NCBI RefSeq assembly: GCF_000772105.1
Contig: NZ_CP009354.1
Coordinates: forward strand, 3,100,001 to 3,164,000
Length of the DNA: 64,000 bases
Source: Vibrio tubiashii ATCC 19109
Lineage (GTDB): Bacteria > Pseudomonadota > Gammaproteobacteria > Enterobacterales > Vibrionaceae
Reading direction: 5' to 3'
Under the pieces are notes generated by a model that was given only the letters and a program-made list of their open reading frames with translations, did no database searches and was not told where the DNA came from. The position numbers were made by a program, and so were the translations under genes. Positions 1-10,364 of the stretch are shown in pieces (the stretch's first letter is position 1; each line of letters starts with the position of its first letter).

Positions 1-660
1 AGCAATAATGTTTTTGCCTTCGTATCCATAACTATCATTGGTCGTAGGTTTGAACGCGTAGCCATCCGAGCTCTCAAAAGCACCACCTAACATTAAACTC
101 GACGAATCAGAAATTTTTGTTTTTACTGAACCACTTGCTTCTTTGTAATTGTTACTACCGGCCCCAACATTGACACTTTGACGTTCTTCAACATCAGAGA
201 CCCGAGTAATAATATTGATAACACCACCAACCGCATCCGAGCCATAGCGAGCTGCTTGTGGACCACGTAGCACCTCTAATCTTTCAACAATACCAATTGG
301 TAGTTTGTTAAGCGTCACTCCACCAGCAGATGAGTTGATACGAACACCATCTAGGAGCACAAGAGCGTGGTTACTATTGGTTCCGCGAATAAAAATTGAA
401 GCACTTTGACCTCGCCCACCATACTGTTGGTATTCGATGCCAGGTAAACGTTTCAGTACATCAATCAAGCTCTTCGCTTGAAGTTGTTCAATTTCTTCAC
501 GTGTCACAACACTCACTGGTGCTAGTACTGAATCTACAGACTGCTCAAAGCGGTTTGCAGTGACCACCATAGTTTCATCAGAAGATGCTTCTTGGGCGTA
601 AGAAAGGGAGGCGTGCGGAAGTAGCGATGCCACGGCAATCGCTAGAATAGATCGGTTCAT
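1..660 (-). CDS. btuB: Vitamin B12 outer-membrane receptor BtuB (N-terminal part, cut by window edge)
   Basis: TonB-dependent outer-membrane transporter for cobalamin. Only the first 220 residues are inside the window; the beta-barrel lies to the left. Translation from the ATG at 660 gives a signal peptide of about 22 residues ending SLSYA. A TonB box (ETMVVTANR, about residues 29-37) follows, then a plug domain with LPGIEYQQYGG, FIRGTNSNHALVLLDG and LRGPQAARYGSDAVGGVINI. The TonB box closely resembles that of E. coli BtuB. A cobalamin riboswitch immediately upstream supports B12 as the substrate and implies repression when B12 is plentiful. Reading of the visible part is unambiguous; transport function is inferred from the family. 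Confidence 0.93.
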   Translation of the reverse strand, partial: MNRSILAIAVASLLPHASLSYAQEASSDETMVVTANRFEQSVDSVLAPVSVVTREEIEQLQAKSLIDVLKRLPGIEYQQYGGRGQSASIFIRGTNSNHALVLLDGVRINSSAGGVTLNKLPIGIVERLEVLRGPQAARYGSDAVGGVINIITRVSDVEERQSVNVGAGSNNYKEASGSVKTKISDSSSLMLGGAFESSDGYAFKPTTNDSYGYEGKNIIA

Positions 661-721
661 TTTTATAATCCTAAATCGCGTAAGTCCTACCGAGCATGGA
701 GCGCTTGCTTCCAGTACCACT

Positions 722-912
722 GCTCAGCTGCTGGCAGGTCTTCGGACTTAAGAGCTCGGCATTGCCACCTACTCACTCGACTTCCCACATAGTCCTCTAT
801 GCAGTGTCATTTGAGTTTTCGTTCTCTTTTACCGCTGCGCGTCAGTTCTGGATTTACACCAGATTCCCTTTTCAGCCATCTATACATCTAGAAAGCACCA
901 GCTAGGCGCAGA
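722..912 (-). promoter_or_regulatory. Cobalamin (adenosylcobalamin) riboswitch of btuB
   Basis: On the minus strand the leader contains the B12 box AGTCCGAAGACCTGCC (about 733-748). Upstream of it are typical core segments: GGCTGAAAAGGGAA, a GGTGTAAATCC block, then AACTGACGCGCAGCGGTAA. The order and spacing fit the cobalamin riboswitch class. It ends about 60 nt before the btuB start codon. No clear intrinsic terminator lies between it and the gene, so control of translation initiation is the more likely mode (inference). Boundaries are approximate. Confidence 0.92.
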
Positions 913-1116
913 TGTTATTAAGCTATGGATTATTTGTCCAGAGCAGATTTGGGATTTATATCTATATGATATAGCGAGTTGCACCACCAAAGTGCGATTT
1001 ACACACTATCTTTAAGGCATTGGTGGGACAAGACTGGACATAGCGCTGAGATTGAATAAAATCTGCGCTCTTAAATTAAATACAACCTCGACAGGTTCCA
1101 ACCTAAGGCAATAATC

Positions 1117-2226
1117 ATGGCGACTCTTGATGTAAACCCGCAACGCTACCAAGAACAACTGGCTGAGAAGATCGACCGTCTCAATGAGATGTTCGCGCCT
1201 TACCAAGTACCTGAGTTGGAAGTATTTGAATCTCCAGAGCAACACTACCGTATGCGTGCAGAATTTCGCGTTTGGCATGAAGGTGAAGACCTTTATTACA
1301 TCATGTTCAACCAAGAGACTCGCGAGAAGTACCGTGTCGATCAGTTCCCTGCGGCAAGCCGTTTAATTAATGACTTAATGCCATTGCTTGTTGATGCAAT
1401 GAAAGACAATGACTCATTGCGCCGTAAGCTATTCCAAGTTGACTTCCTTTCTACGCTAAGCGGAGAAATCTTAGTGTCGCTGCTTTACCATCGTCAGCTT
1501 GATGAGGAATGGACTGACAATGCGAAAGCGTTAAAGCAACGTTTGAATGATGAAGGCTTTAACCTCAACATTATCGGTCGCGCACGCAAGATGAAGATTG
1601 TTCTCGATCGCGACTACGTGATTGAAAAGCTCGATGTTAACGGTAAGCCATACATTTACCAGCAAGTAGAAAACAGCTTTACTCAACCAAATGGTAAGGT
1701 TGCCGAGAAGATGCTGGAGTGGGCGGTAGACTGCACTCAAGACAGCACGGGTGATCTACTTGAGCTTTATTGTGGTAACGGAAACTTCTCGCTTGCTCTG
1801 GCACAAAACTTTGATCGCGTACTCGCAACAGAGCTGGCTAAACCTTCTGTTGTATCAGCGCAATACAATATTGCAGCCAACAAGATTGATAACGTGCAGA
1901 TCCTACGCCTTTCAGCAGAGGAGTTTACTGAAGCGATTGAAGGCAAGCGCGAGTTCCGTCGCCTGCAGGATGCGGGTGTCGACCTTAAGAGCTACAACTG
2001 CAATACCATTTTCGTTGACCCACCACGTGCAGGTATGGATATCGATACCTGTAAGATGGTGCAAGGCTACGAGCGCATTATGTACATCTCGTGCAACCCA
2101 GAGACACTGAAAGAAAACTTAGATGTGCTGTGCGAGACTCACAAGGTGACGCGCTTTGCTCTATTCGATCAGTTCCCATACACCCACCATATGGAAGCCG
2201 GTGTGCTACTGGAACGTAAAGCTTAA
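1117..2226 (+). CDS. trmA: tRNA (uracil-5-)-methyltransferase TrmA
   Basis: Makes 5-methyluridine at position 54 of tRNA (the T of the T-loop) using S-adenosylmethionine. The 369-residue product matches the family length (E. coli 366). Visible motifs are FTQPN near residue 187, the SAM-binding [14 protein letters not shown] near 215-230, [10 protein letters not shown] near 300, the nucleophilic cysteine in MYISCNPET (about Cys326), and the general-base glutamate in [11 protein letters not shown] (about Glu360). It is divergent from btuB and ends at a bidirectional hairpin terminator shared with yijD. This btuB-trmA-yijD-fabR order is the usual gamma-proteobacterial one. Confidence 0.97.
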   Translation: MATLDVNPQRYQEQLAEKIDRLNEMFAPYQVPELEVFESPEQHYRMRAEFRVWHEGEDLYYIMFNQETREKYRVDQFPAASRLINDLMPLLVDAMKDNDSLRRKLFQVDFLSTLSGEILVSLLYHRQLDEEWTDNAKALKQRLNDEGFNLNIIGRARKMKIVLDRDYVIEKLDVNGKPYIYQQVENSFTQPNGKVAEKMLEWAVDCTQDSTGDLLELYCGNGNFSLALAQNFDRVLATELAKPSVVSAQYNIAANKIDNVQILRLSAEEFTEAIEGKREFRRLQDAGVDLKSYNCNTIFVDPPRAGMDIDTCKMVQGYERIMYISCNPETLKENLDVLCETHKVTRFALFDQFPYTHHMEAGVLLERKA

Positions 2227-2241
2227 CCGCAGGTACGAAAT

Positions 2242-2270
2242 AAAAAAACGAGCCAATAGGCTCGTTTTTT
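2242..2270. terminator. Bidirectional terminator between trmA and yijD
   Basis: Inverted repeat ACGAGCC-aata-GGCTCGT flanked by an A-run on the left and a T-run on the right. It can end both trmA (plus) and yijD (minus) transcripts. Confidence 0.85.
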
Positions 2271-2292
2271 GTATCCTTTAACTAAGCTGACA

Positions 2293-2682
2293 TTACGACT
2301 CAGTTTTTGGCTTCGCTGGCGCTGTTAGGAAGCCAAGCTTCTTCGCTACCCAAAGCAGCAAACCAAGCGTAATAAAGATTGCTAGCATGTTAGAGCCAGA
2401 ATCTGGGTACTGAGCTTTAACAAATGCTGAGTGACCAAATGCACCGACGAAGAAACACGCTAGACCGACTAGCGGAATATCTTCCGACACAGGGTTACTT
2501 AGGTACTCTCGGTAAAGTGCTTGCACTGACAGCACAAGCGCAATCAGTGGAAAAATTGAGAAAGGCACATCACTCATGGTTAGCCATGACAACATAGCAT
2601 CACCACACATACCCGCAATTAGAGCCAGTACCAGTGTTTTCTTCTCAGAACCATGATTAACTTGGTTTGTTTCATTCGACAT
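2293..2682 (-). CDS. yijD: YijD family inner-membrane protein
   Basis: A 129-residue, strongly hydrophobic protein with about four predicted membrane segments, a short polar N-terminus and a lysine-rich tail (AKKLGFLTAPAKPKTES). It resembles E. coli YijD in length and character and occupies the same place, downstream of fabR. Its ATG overlaps the fabR stop codon by one base (TAATG), which implies translational coupling. Its function is not known. The constant pairing with FabR hints at a role near membrane lipid homeostasis, but that is inference from neighbourhood only. Confidence 0.85.
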   Translation of the reverse strand: MSNETNQVNHGSEKKTLVLALIAGMCGDAMLSWLTMSDVPFSIFPLIALVLSVQALYREYLSNPVSEDIPLVGLACFFVGAFGHSAFVKAQYPDSGSNMLAIFITLGLLLWVAKKLGFLTAPAKPKTES

Positions 2683-3323
2683 TAATCTATCCCACCTTTT
2701 AATCGGTTACGTTCACGTTCTTTGCGATACCAGAAAGCCCCTTTGGCTATCATTCGCAATTGCATAATTAGACGTTCGGCAAGTTCATCGCGTTCACGTC
2801 GATTTAAATCTAAAGCTTCCGCGCCAGAGCTGAATACCAATGTGACCGACGCCTCTGCTTGAGTGAAAGCTTCATCTCGGGCCATACCAGTACTGATTAG
2901 GTATTCTGTCATCTCGGCGACAAAGTGTTGCATCTCACGAGCAACGGCAGTACGAAATTCAAATGAGGTTCCCGAACGTTCACGTAATAATAGTCGGAAA
3001 ACGTTGGGGCTACTTTCGATAAACTCCATAAAGGTCTCTACCGAAGTGCGAATCACACTGCCCTCTTTGACGATGCGTTGGCGAGCTTGACGCATTAGCT
3101 GACGCAGCAACAAGCCCCCTTCATCAACCATGGTCAAACCTAGTTCATCCATATCTTTAAAGTGACGATAGAATGAAGTTGGAGCGATACCCGCCTCTCG
3201 TGCGACTTCACGCAAGCTCAGGTTGGAAAAGCTTCGGTCAGCACTTAACTGACTGAATGCAGCATCAATCAAAGAGCGACGCGTTTTCTCTTTCTGCTGA
3301 GCACGGATTCCCATGGATTTCAT
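2682..3323 (-). CDS. fabR: TetR-family regulator of unsaturated fatty acid synthesis FabR
   Basis: Represses fabA/fabB type genes in response to the ratio of unsaturated to saturated acyl chains. The 213-residue protein has an N-terminal TetR helix-turn-helix ([18 protein letters not shown], about residues 38-57) and an all-alpha ligand domain. In E. coli FabR binds acyl-CoA or acyl-ACP. It is first in a two-gene operon with yijD, divergent from sthA across a 288-bp gap, as in E. coli. The start [16 protein letters not shown] is kept; an internal ATG at the fourth codon is also possible. Confidence 0.95.
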   Translation of the reverse strand: MKSMGIRAQQKEKTRRSLIDAAFSQLSADRSFSNLSLREVAREAGIAPTSFYRHFKDMDELGLTMVDEGGLLLRQLMRQARQRIVKEGSVIRTSVETFMEFIESSPNVFRLLLRERSGTSFEFRTAVAREMQHFVAEMTEYLISTGMARDEAFTQAEASVTLVFSSGAEALDLNRRERDELAERLIMQLRMIAKGAFWYRKERERNRLKGGID

Positions 3324-3611
3324 AGTTATTTTTCTATTTTTCTAACTTCGATAGCCATTAATATACAACGATTGCCTTAAGGAGATAAGCCATAATCTTG
3401 TGCTTTGCTGACCGAGTGGCAATTAAACCGAGTTGAGTTGAGAATTCAATCTTTTCCACCCTAATAAGAGACATACGACATACCCTTTAATCTATTTGCT
3501 TGATTCTCCGTGATCTCGCCGACTGTCTAGTATGCTTTAGGTGTACGCCCGAACGGAATCAGTTAAAATCTCGCTAAAGCAATGTTAAGAATCTATAACA
3601 AGGAAGAAACT

Positions 3612-5012
3612 ATGGCCCAGAGCAACCACTTTGATGTAATCGTTATTGGTAGTGGTCCCGGAGGCGAAGGGGCAGCGATGGGATTAACCAAAGCGGGCTT
3701 AAATGTTGCCATTGTAGAAAAGGAAAGCAGTGTCGGTGGTGGCTGTACTCACTGGGGCACCATCCCTTCAAAGGCTTTGCGTCACGCAGTAAGCCGAATC
3801 ATTGAGTTCAATAACAACCCTCTGTTTTGTCACAACAACACTAGCCTACATTCAACGTTTTCCAACATTCTCGGTCATGCCAAATCGGTGATTGATAAGC
3901 AGACGAGGCTTCGTCAAGGCTTCTATGATCGCAACCAATGCTCGTTGATTTTTGGTACGGCTCGCTTTATCGATAAATATACCATTGCCGTGATGCAAAG
4001 TGATGGCACAGAAGAGACCTACAGCGCCGACCGCTTTGTTATCGCGACAGGATCTCGCCCATACCAACCAGACAATGTCGACTTTATGCACGAGCGTATT
4101 TATGACAGTGACTCGATACTGAGCCTTAAGCACGACCCTCGTCATATCATCATTTACGGTGCAGGTGTTATCGGCTGTGAGTATGCATCGATTTTCCGCG
4201 GCTTAGGGGTCAAAACAGACCTAATCAATACCCGAGATCGCCTACTTGCCTTCTTAGATAATGAAGTGTCAGATGCTTTGTCTTACCACTTCTGGAACAG
4301 TGGCGTTGTGATTCGCAACGATGAAACATTTGAGAAGATTGAAGGAACAGAAGATGGTGTCATTGTTCATCTTGAATCCGGTAAGAAAATGCGTGCCGAC
4401 TGTATCCTCTACGCCAATGGGCGTACAGGCAACACAGATAAACTGAACCTCACAGCGGTTGGGTTAGAGGCAGATTCTCGTGGACAATTAAAAGTCGATG
4501 GTAACTATCAAACCGAAGTTGAACATGTTTATGCTGTCGGTGACGTAATTGGCTACCCAAGCCTAGCAAGTGCCGCTTATGACCAAGGACGCTTTGTTGC
4601 TCAGGCGATCACCAAAGGCAAAGCGGACGGCAATCTTATTGAAGATATTCCAACTGGCATCTACACCATTCCAGAGATCAGTTCTGTGGGCAAAACAGAG
4701 CAAGAGTTAACAGCCGCAAAAGTGCCGTATGAAGTTGGGCGCTCTTCTTTCAAACACTTAGCTCGCGCTCAGATCGCGGGTAAAGATATTGGTAGTTTGA
4801 AGATTCTCTTCCACCGCGAAACGAAAGAGATCCTCGGTATTCATTGTTTTGGTGAGCGTGCGGCGGAAATCATCCACATCGGTCAAGCCATTATGGAACA
4901 GAAAGGAGAAGCGAATACCATCGAGTATTTCGTCAACACCACTTTCAACTACCCAACTATGGCAGAGGCTTATCGCGTAGCTGCACTTAATGGGCTTAAC
5001 CGTTTGTTTTAA
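3612..5012 (+). CDS. sthA: Soluble pyridine nucleotide transhydrogenase SthA
   Basis: Cytosolic FAD enzyme that reoxidises NADPH with NAD+. I chose the ATG at 3612 because an AAGGAAG ribosome-binding site lies just before it and the resulting 466 residues equal the E. coli length; an upstream in-frame ATG at 3582 lacks such a site. Motifs are the FAD Rossmann [10 protein letters not shown] near residue 13, a second nucleotide-binding [11 protein letters not shown], and the FAD contact [15 protein letters not shown]. The region that carries a redox disulfide in related reductases reads [15 protein letters not shown], so the second cysteine is missing, as in true SthA. It ends at a strong bidirectional terminator. 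Confidence 0.97.
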   Translation: MAQSNHFDVIVIGSGPGGEGAAMGLTKAGLNVAIVEKESSVGGGCTHWGTIPSKALRHAVSRIIEFNNNPLFCHNNTSLHSTFSNILGHAKSVIDKQTRLRQGFYDRNQCSLIFGTARFIDKYTIAVMQSDGTEETYSADRFVIATGSRPYQPDNVDFMHERIYDSDSILSLKHDPRHIIIYGAGVIGCEYASIFRGLGVKTDLINTRDRLLAFLDNEVSDALSYHFWNSGVVIRNDETFEKIEGTEDGVIVHLESGKKMRADCILYANGRTGNTDKLNLTAVGLEADSRGQLKVDGNYQTEVEHVYAVGDVIGYPSLASAAYDQGRFVAQAITKGKADGNLIEDIPTGIYTIPEISSVGKTEQELTAAKVPYEVGRSSFKHLARAQIAGKDIGSLKILFHRETKEILGIHCFGERAAEIIHIGQAIMEQKGEANTIEYFVNTTFNYPTMAEAYRVAALNGLNRLF

Positions 5013-5032
5013 ATAAGCCACCAGCTAAATAG

Positions 5033-5067
5033 AAAAAAGCCGCAACTCAATTAAGTTGCGGCTTTTT
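5033..5067. terminator. Bidirectional terminator between sthA and fghA
   Basis: AAGCCGCAACT / AGTTGCGGCTT inverted repeat with an A-run before and a T-run after. It serves the convergent sthA and fghA genes. Confidence 0.9.
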
Positions 5068-5078
5068 AGTTTCATCAA

Positions 5079-5918
5079 TTATTGATTCAGGTAAGTAGCA
5101 TGAAACTCAAGATGCTGATCAATAAAGCTCGAAATGAAATAGTAGCTGTGGTCATAACCTGACTGCATTCTCACTTCAACGTCAGAATCATGGGTTTGCG
5201 CTGCGGCAATCAATGCTTGTGGTTTGAGTTGCTCAACCAGAAAGTTATCCGCATCGCCTTGGTCGACTAAAATTGGCAGCTTTGCTTGCGCCTGCTTTAA
5301 TAACTCACTGGCGTCATACTCTCGCCAAGCCTCAAAGTCATTACCCAGGTAGGCATTAAACGCTTTTTGCCCCCAAGGACACTGCATAGGATTAGTGATC
5401 GGACTAAAGGCAGAAATTGAGCGGTACTGCTGTGAGTTTTTCAGCCCTATAGTCAGCGCGCCGTGTCCGCCCATACTATGCCCTGCAATGGACTTAATCG
5501 ACGAAACTGGGAAGTTAGCTTCAATCAAAGATGGTAGCTCTTGGGTGACATAGTCATACATATGATAGTGACGAGACCAAGGCTCTTGGGTTGCATTAAG
5601 ATAAAACCCCGCACCTTGTCCTAGATCGTAACCTTCATCATCTGCGACCTCTTCACCTCTAGGGCTAGTATCTGGCGCAACGATGGCAATACCTAACTCA
5701 GCAGCCCGGCGAAACGCCCCTGCCTTTTGCATAAAGTTTTCGTCGGTGCAAGTTAGACCAGATAACCAGTAAAGCACAGGAACGGGTTTGGCTTTGGTCG
5801 CATTAGGTGGCAAAAAAATTGCGAAACGCATGTTGCAGTTTAGAACGTTAGAATCATGCGTGTACTGTTTGTGCCAACCACCAAATACTTTGGCTTGGCT
5901 TACGTTTTCAATGGTCAT
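5079..5918 (-). CDS. fghA: S-formylglutathione hydrolase
   Basis: Hydrolyses S-formylglutathione to formate and glutathione, the last step of glutathione-dependent formaldehyde detoxification. It has an alpha/beta-hydrolase (esterase D) fold, with oxyanion region WLSGLTCTDENF, nucleophile elbow GHSMGGHG (Ser148), acid region DQGDADNFL and histidine in GYDHSYYF. The start is placed at ATG 5918 (279 residues), which follows a GGGGTGG ribosome-binding site; a GTG two codons upstream is less well spaced. It lies downstream of adhC on the same strand, which makes the substrate from formaldehyde, so the pair forms one pathway. Confidence 0.96.
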   Translation of the reverse strand: MTIENVSQAKVFGGWHKQYTHDSNVLNCNMRFAIFLPPNATKAKPVPVLYWLSGLTCTDENFMQKAGAFRRAAELGIAIVAPDTSPRGEEVADDEGYDLGQGAGFYLNATQEPWSRHYHMYDYVTQELPSLIEANFPVSSIKSIAGHSMGGHGALTIGLKNSQQYRSISAFSPITNPMQCPWGQKAFNAYLGNDFEAWREYDASELLKQAQAKLPILVDQGDADNFLVEQLKPQALIAAAQTHDSDVEVRMQSGYDHSYYFISSFIDQHLEFHATYLNQ

Positions 5919-5948
5919 AACCACCCCAGATTAAAAATTCAGAAGACA

Positions 5949-5974
5949 ACAACGCCCTTGTATCAGGGCGTTGT
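5949..5974. other. Intergenic hairpin between adhC and fghA
   Basis: Perfect 10-bp inverted repeat ACAACGCCCT / AGGGCGTTGT with a 6-nt loop, 30 bases before the fghA start. There is no T-run on the minus strand, so it is more likely an attenuating or mRNA-stabilising hairpin that sets different adhC and fghA levels than a full terminator (inference). Confidence 0.6.
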
Positions 5975-5993
5975 GTTTATCTATTTAGCTCAG

Positions 5994-7154
<1,161 letters not shown>

Positions 7155-7314
7155 TTATATTTTATGTATATAGGGACGTCATAAGCGTAGTTGAGGAACT
7201 CACACTGCGCTGCGTCGTTTTGTTGCTGAGTATTTTAGGCGCTAATATAAATTTGATAATCCCACCTTTTTGAAAATCATTTTTACATATACGTAATAAT
7301 GTAAATGAAGATTT

Positions 7315-7341
7315 AAAAAAGCCGAGTGCGTTGACTCGGCT
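7315..7341 (-). terminator. Terminator of the MATE transporter gene
   Basis: AGCCGAGT / ACTCGGCT hairpin followed on the minus strand by a T-run, just after the MATE stop codon at 7354. Confidence 0.85.
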
Positions 7342-7353
7342 GGTATCTTTTAC

Positions 7354-8721
7354 TTAGGCGAGAAAAGTGTTTCTCCGCCACTGGAGAGTTAAGATTATCG
7401 CTAAGGTTAAACCGCGCATGGCCATGAAACTCAACATTGCTAGCCACAGAGCGTGATTACCTAAATCCATCGATAAATAGAAAATCGAAAAAAAGGCACA
7501 GGTTGATAAGAACATGCTGTTGCGCATCTCTTTACCTTTTGTTGCACCAACAAAGATGCCATCAAATAGAAAGCACCACATCGACACTAGCGGCATGGCA
7601 ATCAACCAAGGCAAATACTCCATCGCCAATACATGAACTGCCTCAATATCAGTGATCAATCCGATCAGATTCGATCCCATCAGACCAAATGCTAAAGTCA
7701 GTAATCCACAGATGACCAAGCTCCAGAAAAAAGTACCAATCAGCGATTGATTGAGCTGCTCTCGGTCTTTCGCGCCAATGGCTTTACCGACCATGGCTTC
7801 CATCGCGTAAGCGAATCCATCCATGCCGTAAGAAATCATCATCAGAAAGCTCATCAACACAGCATTCGCAGCAACGATTTCGTCGCCGAAACTCGCTCCT
7901 TGAAAGGTCATAAAGGTAAATGTGGCTTGCAAGCAAAGTGAACGTAGAAAGATATCTCGATTGAGCTTAACAAAGCGACTCAATCCGTTGGTGGTGTCTT
8001 TAATCAAGTTCAACACTGGCGGTAGGCTATCCCGGGTCCATTTACGCCATACGCAAATAAGACCAAAGCTCATTCCGGTGTAATCAGCAATCACAGAAGC
8101 CAATGCCGCGCCCTCGACTTTCCAACCTAATCCGATCACAAATAGTACGTCGAGAACGATGTTGGTCACGTTAGCGATGATCACCATCCACATCGGTGCT
8201 TTGGCGTTTTGCGTACCTAATAACCAACCGAGCAAGACGAAATTAGCCAAGGCGGCAGGCGCACTCCAAGCTCGGATAGCGAAGTACTGCGCGCCATAGT
8301 GCTTTACCTGTTCACTGGCGTCACTAAAGCTAAATACCCACTGCGCAATAGATTGATGGAAGAGAAGAAAAACGGCAGCAAAACCAAGAGCCATTGTCAT
8401 GCCTTGGGTGAAGACCAACCCAAGTTGATGTTTGCTCTCTGCGCCATAAGATTGGGCAGCAAGCCCAGTGGTCGACATACGCAAAAAGCCTAGCAGCCAA
8501 AATGTCACGCTGATCATAGTACTGCCTAGCGCAACACCGCCCAGATACCACGCATGTTCGAGGTGACCGATGACTGCTGCATCCACCAGTCCAAGTAATG
8601 GCACTGTGATGTTGGAAAGCACCATAGGAATAGCAAGCAACAAGACTTGCTTATGCACAGTGCGGTTAGAAAGGGTTTGAAGAATTTGCACGTTGTCACT
8701 CTGACTAGAATTGAGTGACAA
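7354..8721 (-). CDS. dinF: MATE-family efflux transporter (DinF-like)
   Basis: Multidrug and toxic compound extrusion exporter of the inner membrane: 455 residues, about 12 hydrophobic segments, two homologous halves. The first half opens with QVLLLAIPMVLSN; LVDAAVIGHLEHAWYLGGVALG near residue 50 is typical of DinF. DinF genes commonly sit next to lexA, and here it is two genes downstream. The reading frame starts at TTG 8721, 11 bases after the methyltransferase stop; no ATG exists near, and a GTG at 8688 is an alternative. The close spacing suggests coupling to the methyltransferase gene and therefore, perhaps, iron control rather than SOS control. Its substrate is unknown. Confidence 0.85.
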   Translation of the reverse strand: MSLNSSQSDNVQILQTLSNRTVHKQVLLLAIPMVLSNITVPLLGLVDAAVIGHLEHAWYLGGVALGSTMISVTFWLLGFLRMSTTGLAAQSYGAESKHQLGLVFTQGMTMALGFAAVFLLFHQSIAQWVFSFSDASEQVKHYGAQYFAIRAWSAPAALANFVLLGWLLGTQNAKAPMWMVIIANVTNIVLDVLFVIGLGWKVEGAALASVIADYTGMSFGLICVWRKWTRDSLPPVLNLIKDTTNGLSRFVKLNRDIFLRSLCLQATFTFMTFQGASFGDEIVAANAVLMSFLMMISYGMDGFAYAMEAMVGKAIGAKDREQLNQSLIGTFFWSLVICGLLTLAFGLMGSNLIGLITDIEAVHVLAMEYLPWLIAMPLVSMWCFLFDGIFVGATKGKEMRNSMFLSTCAFFSIFYLSMDLGNHALWLAMLSFMAMRGLTLAIILTLQWRRNTFLA

Positions 8722-8732
8722 GTGTAACGAGA

Positions 8733-9545
8733 TTACCAGCGAAGCTGAACCAATAACGGCGTTAATCTTTGCTTTAAAAAGTTCATCTTAGTCAGCCAGC
8801 GTTGCCATAGTTTCCAGCGACCACAATCGCGATCAAGCGGAGAATAGGTTTTCGCCCAGCGTGCCCAAGGTAAATAGCCTAACATAGCATCGCCCGGTGC
8901 GCTGTACCCGTGAGCATATTGCCCCGCGCCCATTTTCTGCCCTAGCTTGGAATGACTGAGATCGCCTGCTAATACAACGCAAGCTCGTGCTGAGTCAAAG
9001 TGGCAACCTAGCGCTTGAATGAATTTGGCCACTTGCTGCTGACTACAATCAAGCAAAGCGTGCTCACACACTATCATCACAGGCGTTTTTTCTGGAATAG
9101 GTAACTGCTCTAACCAACTGACATCATCAACGCTACCGCAAACATGGTGATAACGCTCACTACTGTGAAACAGTTTCTGACGCCAGAGCAAATTTTCTGT
9201 CACATCGAGTTCTAACCAGTTGCATCGGCCGTTATCAACACGATAAAAACGCGTATCCAACCCTGCACCAACATTGACGATCCAACCATCTGGATTACGT
9301 TTGATAAAAGCAGAAACCTGCTGATCGCACAGCTGAGTAAGCGTAACGTGAAGGAGTTGTTTTTGGTCAATATCACCAGAAAGACATTCTGGTGCTAAAT
9401 GGCAGCGCTGACAGGCACGCGCTGCAATCGGGTCGTAGACTAATCCATTATCAACTAAACTTTCTCGGCTACGAAGCCATAATGGTTGCAATAAATTAGC
9501 AGGGATTTGATAGCGATGTTTAGCTGATGTGTGATCGACGGCCAT
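8733..9545 (-). CDS. Class I SAM-dependent methyltransferase (leucine carboxyl methyltransferase-like, COG3315 type)
   Basis: Predicted methyltransferase of about 270 residues. The SAM motif WIVNVGAGLDTRFYRVD near residue 96 has the GAGLDTR signature of the PPM/leucine carboxyl methyltransferase family. LELDVTENLLWRQKLF and VMIVCEHALLDCS follow. An N-terminal cysteine cluster ACQRCHLAPEC (about residues 42-52) is unusual and could bind metal. The start is placed at ATG 9545, with GGAAGGA eight bases upstream; the ATG at 9551 is too close to that site. Two Fur-like boxes lie directly upstream and the MATE gene directly downstream, so an iron-regulated modification-and-export pair is plausible. 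The methyl acceptor is unknown. Confidence 0.75.
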   Translation of the reverse strand: MAVDHTSAKHRYQIPANLLQPLWLRSRESLVDNGLVYDPIAARACQRCHLAPECLSGDIDQKQLLHVTLTQLCDQQVSAFIKRNPDGWIVNVGAGLDTRFYRVDNGRCNWLELDVTENLLWRQKLFHSSERYHHVCGSVDDVSWLEQLPIPEKTPVMIVCEHALLDCSQQQVAKFIQALGCHFDSARACVVLAGDLSHSKLGQKMGAGQYAHGYSAPGDAMLGYLPWARWAKTYSPLDRDCGRWKLWQRWLTKMNFLKQRLTPLLVQLRW

Positions 9546-9576
9546 TATCATCTTCCTTCCGTAGCCAGAGTAAAGA

Positions 9577-9591
9577 TGATAATGAATATCA
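9577..9591 (-). promoter_or_regulatory. Putative Fur box 1 upstream of the methyltransferase gene
   Basis: TGATAATGAATATCA matches the 7-1-7 Fur consensus TGATAATNATTATCA at 13 of 14 informative positions. It lies 32 bases upstream of the chosen start codon. Confidence 0.65.
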
Positions 9592-9608
9592 GTTACAAAA
9601 TCAACAAG

Positions 9609-9623
9609 TGAGAATGAATCTCA
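9609..9623 (-). promoter_or_regulatory. Putative Fur box 2 upstream of the methyltransferase gene
   Basis: TGAGAATGAATCTCA matches the Fur 7-1-7 consensus at 11 of 14 positions and is itself nearly palindromic. It is centred 32 bases from box 1, so the two sites are on the same helix face. Confidence 0.45.
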
Positions 9624-9634
9624 AACAGAGTCGG

Positions 9635-10255
9635 TTACATCCAATCTGTGTTGCGAATAATGCCTACCGCTAGACCTTCAATCGCTAGGTGCTGACTAGT
9701 CAGATCCACTTTAATTGGCTCAAACTCTTCGTTCTCAGCATGAAGCAGTACTGTCGAACCTTTACGCTCTAGACGTTTAACCGTTACGTCATCGTCAACA
9801 CGTGCAACGACAACCTGACCATCACGTACATCTTGAGTTTTATGCACTGCAAGCAAGTCGCCATCCATAATACCGATGTCTTTCATACTTTCGCCATTTA
9901 CACGCAGTAAGAAGTCAGCTTGAGGCTTGAACATACCCGGGTCAACTTGGTAATGAGTCTCGACATGCTCCTGAGCAAGGATTGGCTCACCCGCCGCAAC
10001 TTGGCCGATAAGAGGCAGTCCTTCATCATCATTGGCAGCATCTTCAAGTAGAATACGGATTCCACGAGAGGCACCAGGAATAATTTCAATCGCTTGCTTA
10101 CGTGCAAGGGCTTTAAGGTGTTCTTCAGCAGCATTTGCTGAACGGAAGCCAAGTTCGCGTGCAATTTCAGCACGTGTTGGTGGCATACCAGTATCTTCGA
10201 TTTTGCTTTTGATCAGATCAAAAACTTGTTGTTGGCGGGGCGTTAACGGCTTCAT
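9635..10255 (-). CDS. lexA: SOS repressor LexA
   Basis: Represses SOS genes and cleaves itself when RecA is activated by single-stranded DNA. The 206 residues carry an N-terminal winged helix-turn-helix ([22 protein letters not shown], about 26-47), the Ala88-Gly89 cleavage site in QVAAGEP, and the catalytic pair Ser123 (NGESM) and Lys160 (VTVKRL). All key residues are intact. Two LexA boxes upstream show autoregulation. The gene heads a minus-strand stretch with the methyltransferase and MATE genes, but an 83-bp gap with Fur-like boxes separates it from them. Confidence 0.98.
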   Translation of the reverse strand: MKPLTPRQQQVFDLIKSKIEDTGMPPTRAEIARELGFRSANAAEEHLKALARKQAIEIIPGASRGIRILLEDAANDDEGLPLIGQVAAGEPILAQEHVETHYQVDPGMFKPQADFLLRVNGESMKDIGIMDGDLLAVHKTQDVRDGQVVVARVDDDVTVKRLERKGSTVLLHAENEEFEPIKVDLTSQHLAIEGLAVGIIRNTDWM

Positions 10256-10262
10256 AAGTCAC

Positions 10263-10278
10263 CTGTCTTTTTATACAG
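10263..10278 (-). promoter_or_regulatory. LexA box 1
   Basis: On the minus strand, CTGTATAAAAAGACAG: the CTG-N10-CAG pattern of the SOS box, close to the lexA start codon. Confidence 0.85.
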
Positions 10279-10282
10279 TTAA

Positions 10283-10298
10283 CTGTGAGTATATCCAG
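10283..10298 (-). promoter_or_regulatory. LexA box 2
   Basis: On the minus strand, CTGGATATACTCACAG: CTG-N10-CAG, four bases from box 1. Tandem boxes are also found at E. coli lexA, so tight autoregulation is expected. Confidence 0.87.
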
Positions 10299-10364
10299 TA
10301 ATTGTTCAAATGAAAAGCCAATTGCTTGTTTTTTAGCGAGTTAGCAATTTACACGTCGATCGCG

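Noticed and set aside
1012..1314. A minus-strand 100-residue frame at the start of trmA
   Set aside because: It is an overlap frame of trmA with no motif or start signal.
3582..3611. A longer sthA starting [10 protein letters not shown]
   Set aside because: The ribosome-binding site and family length support the ATG at 3612.
5949..5974. A true terminator between adhC and fghA
   Set aside because: The stem is strong but no T-run follows on the transcribed strand, and the two genes form one pathway.
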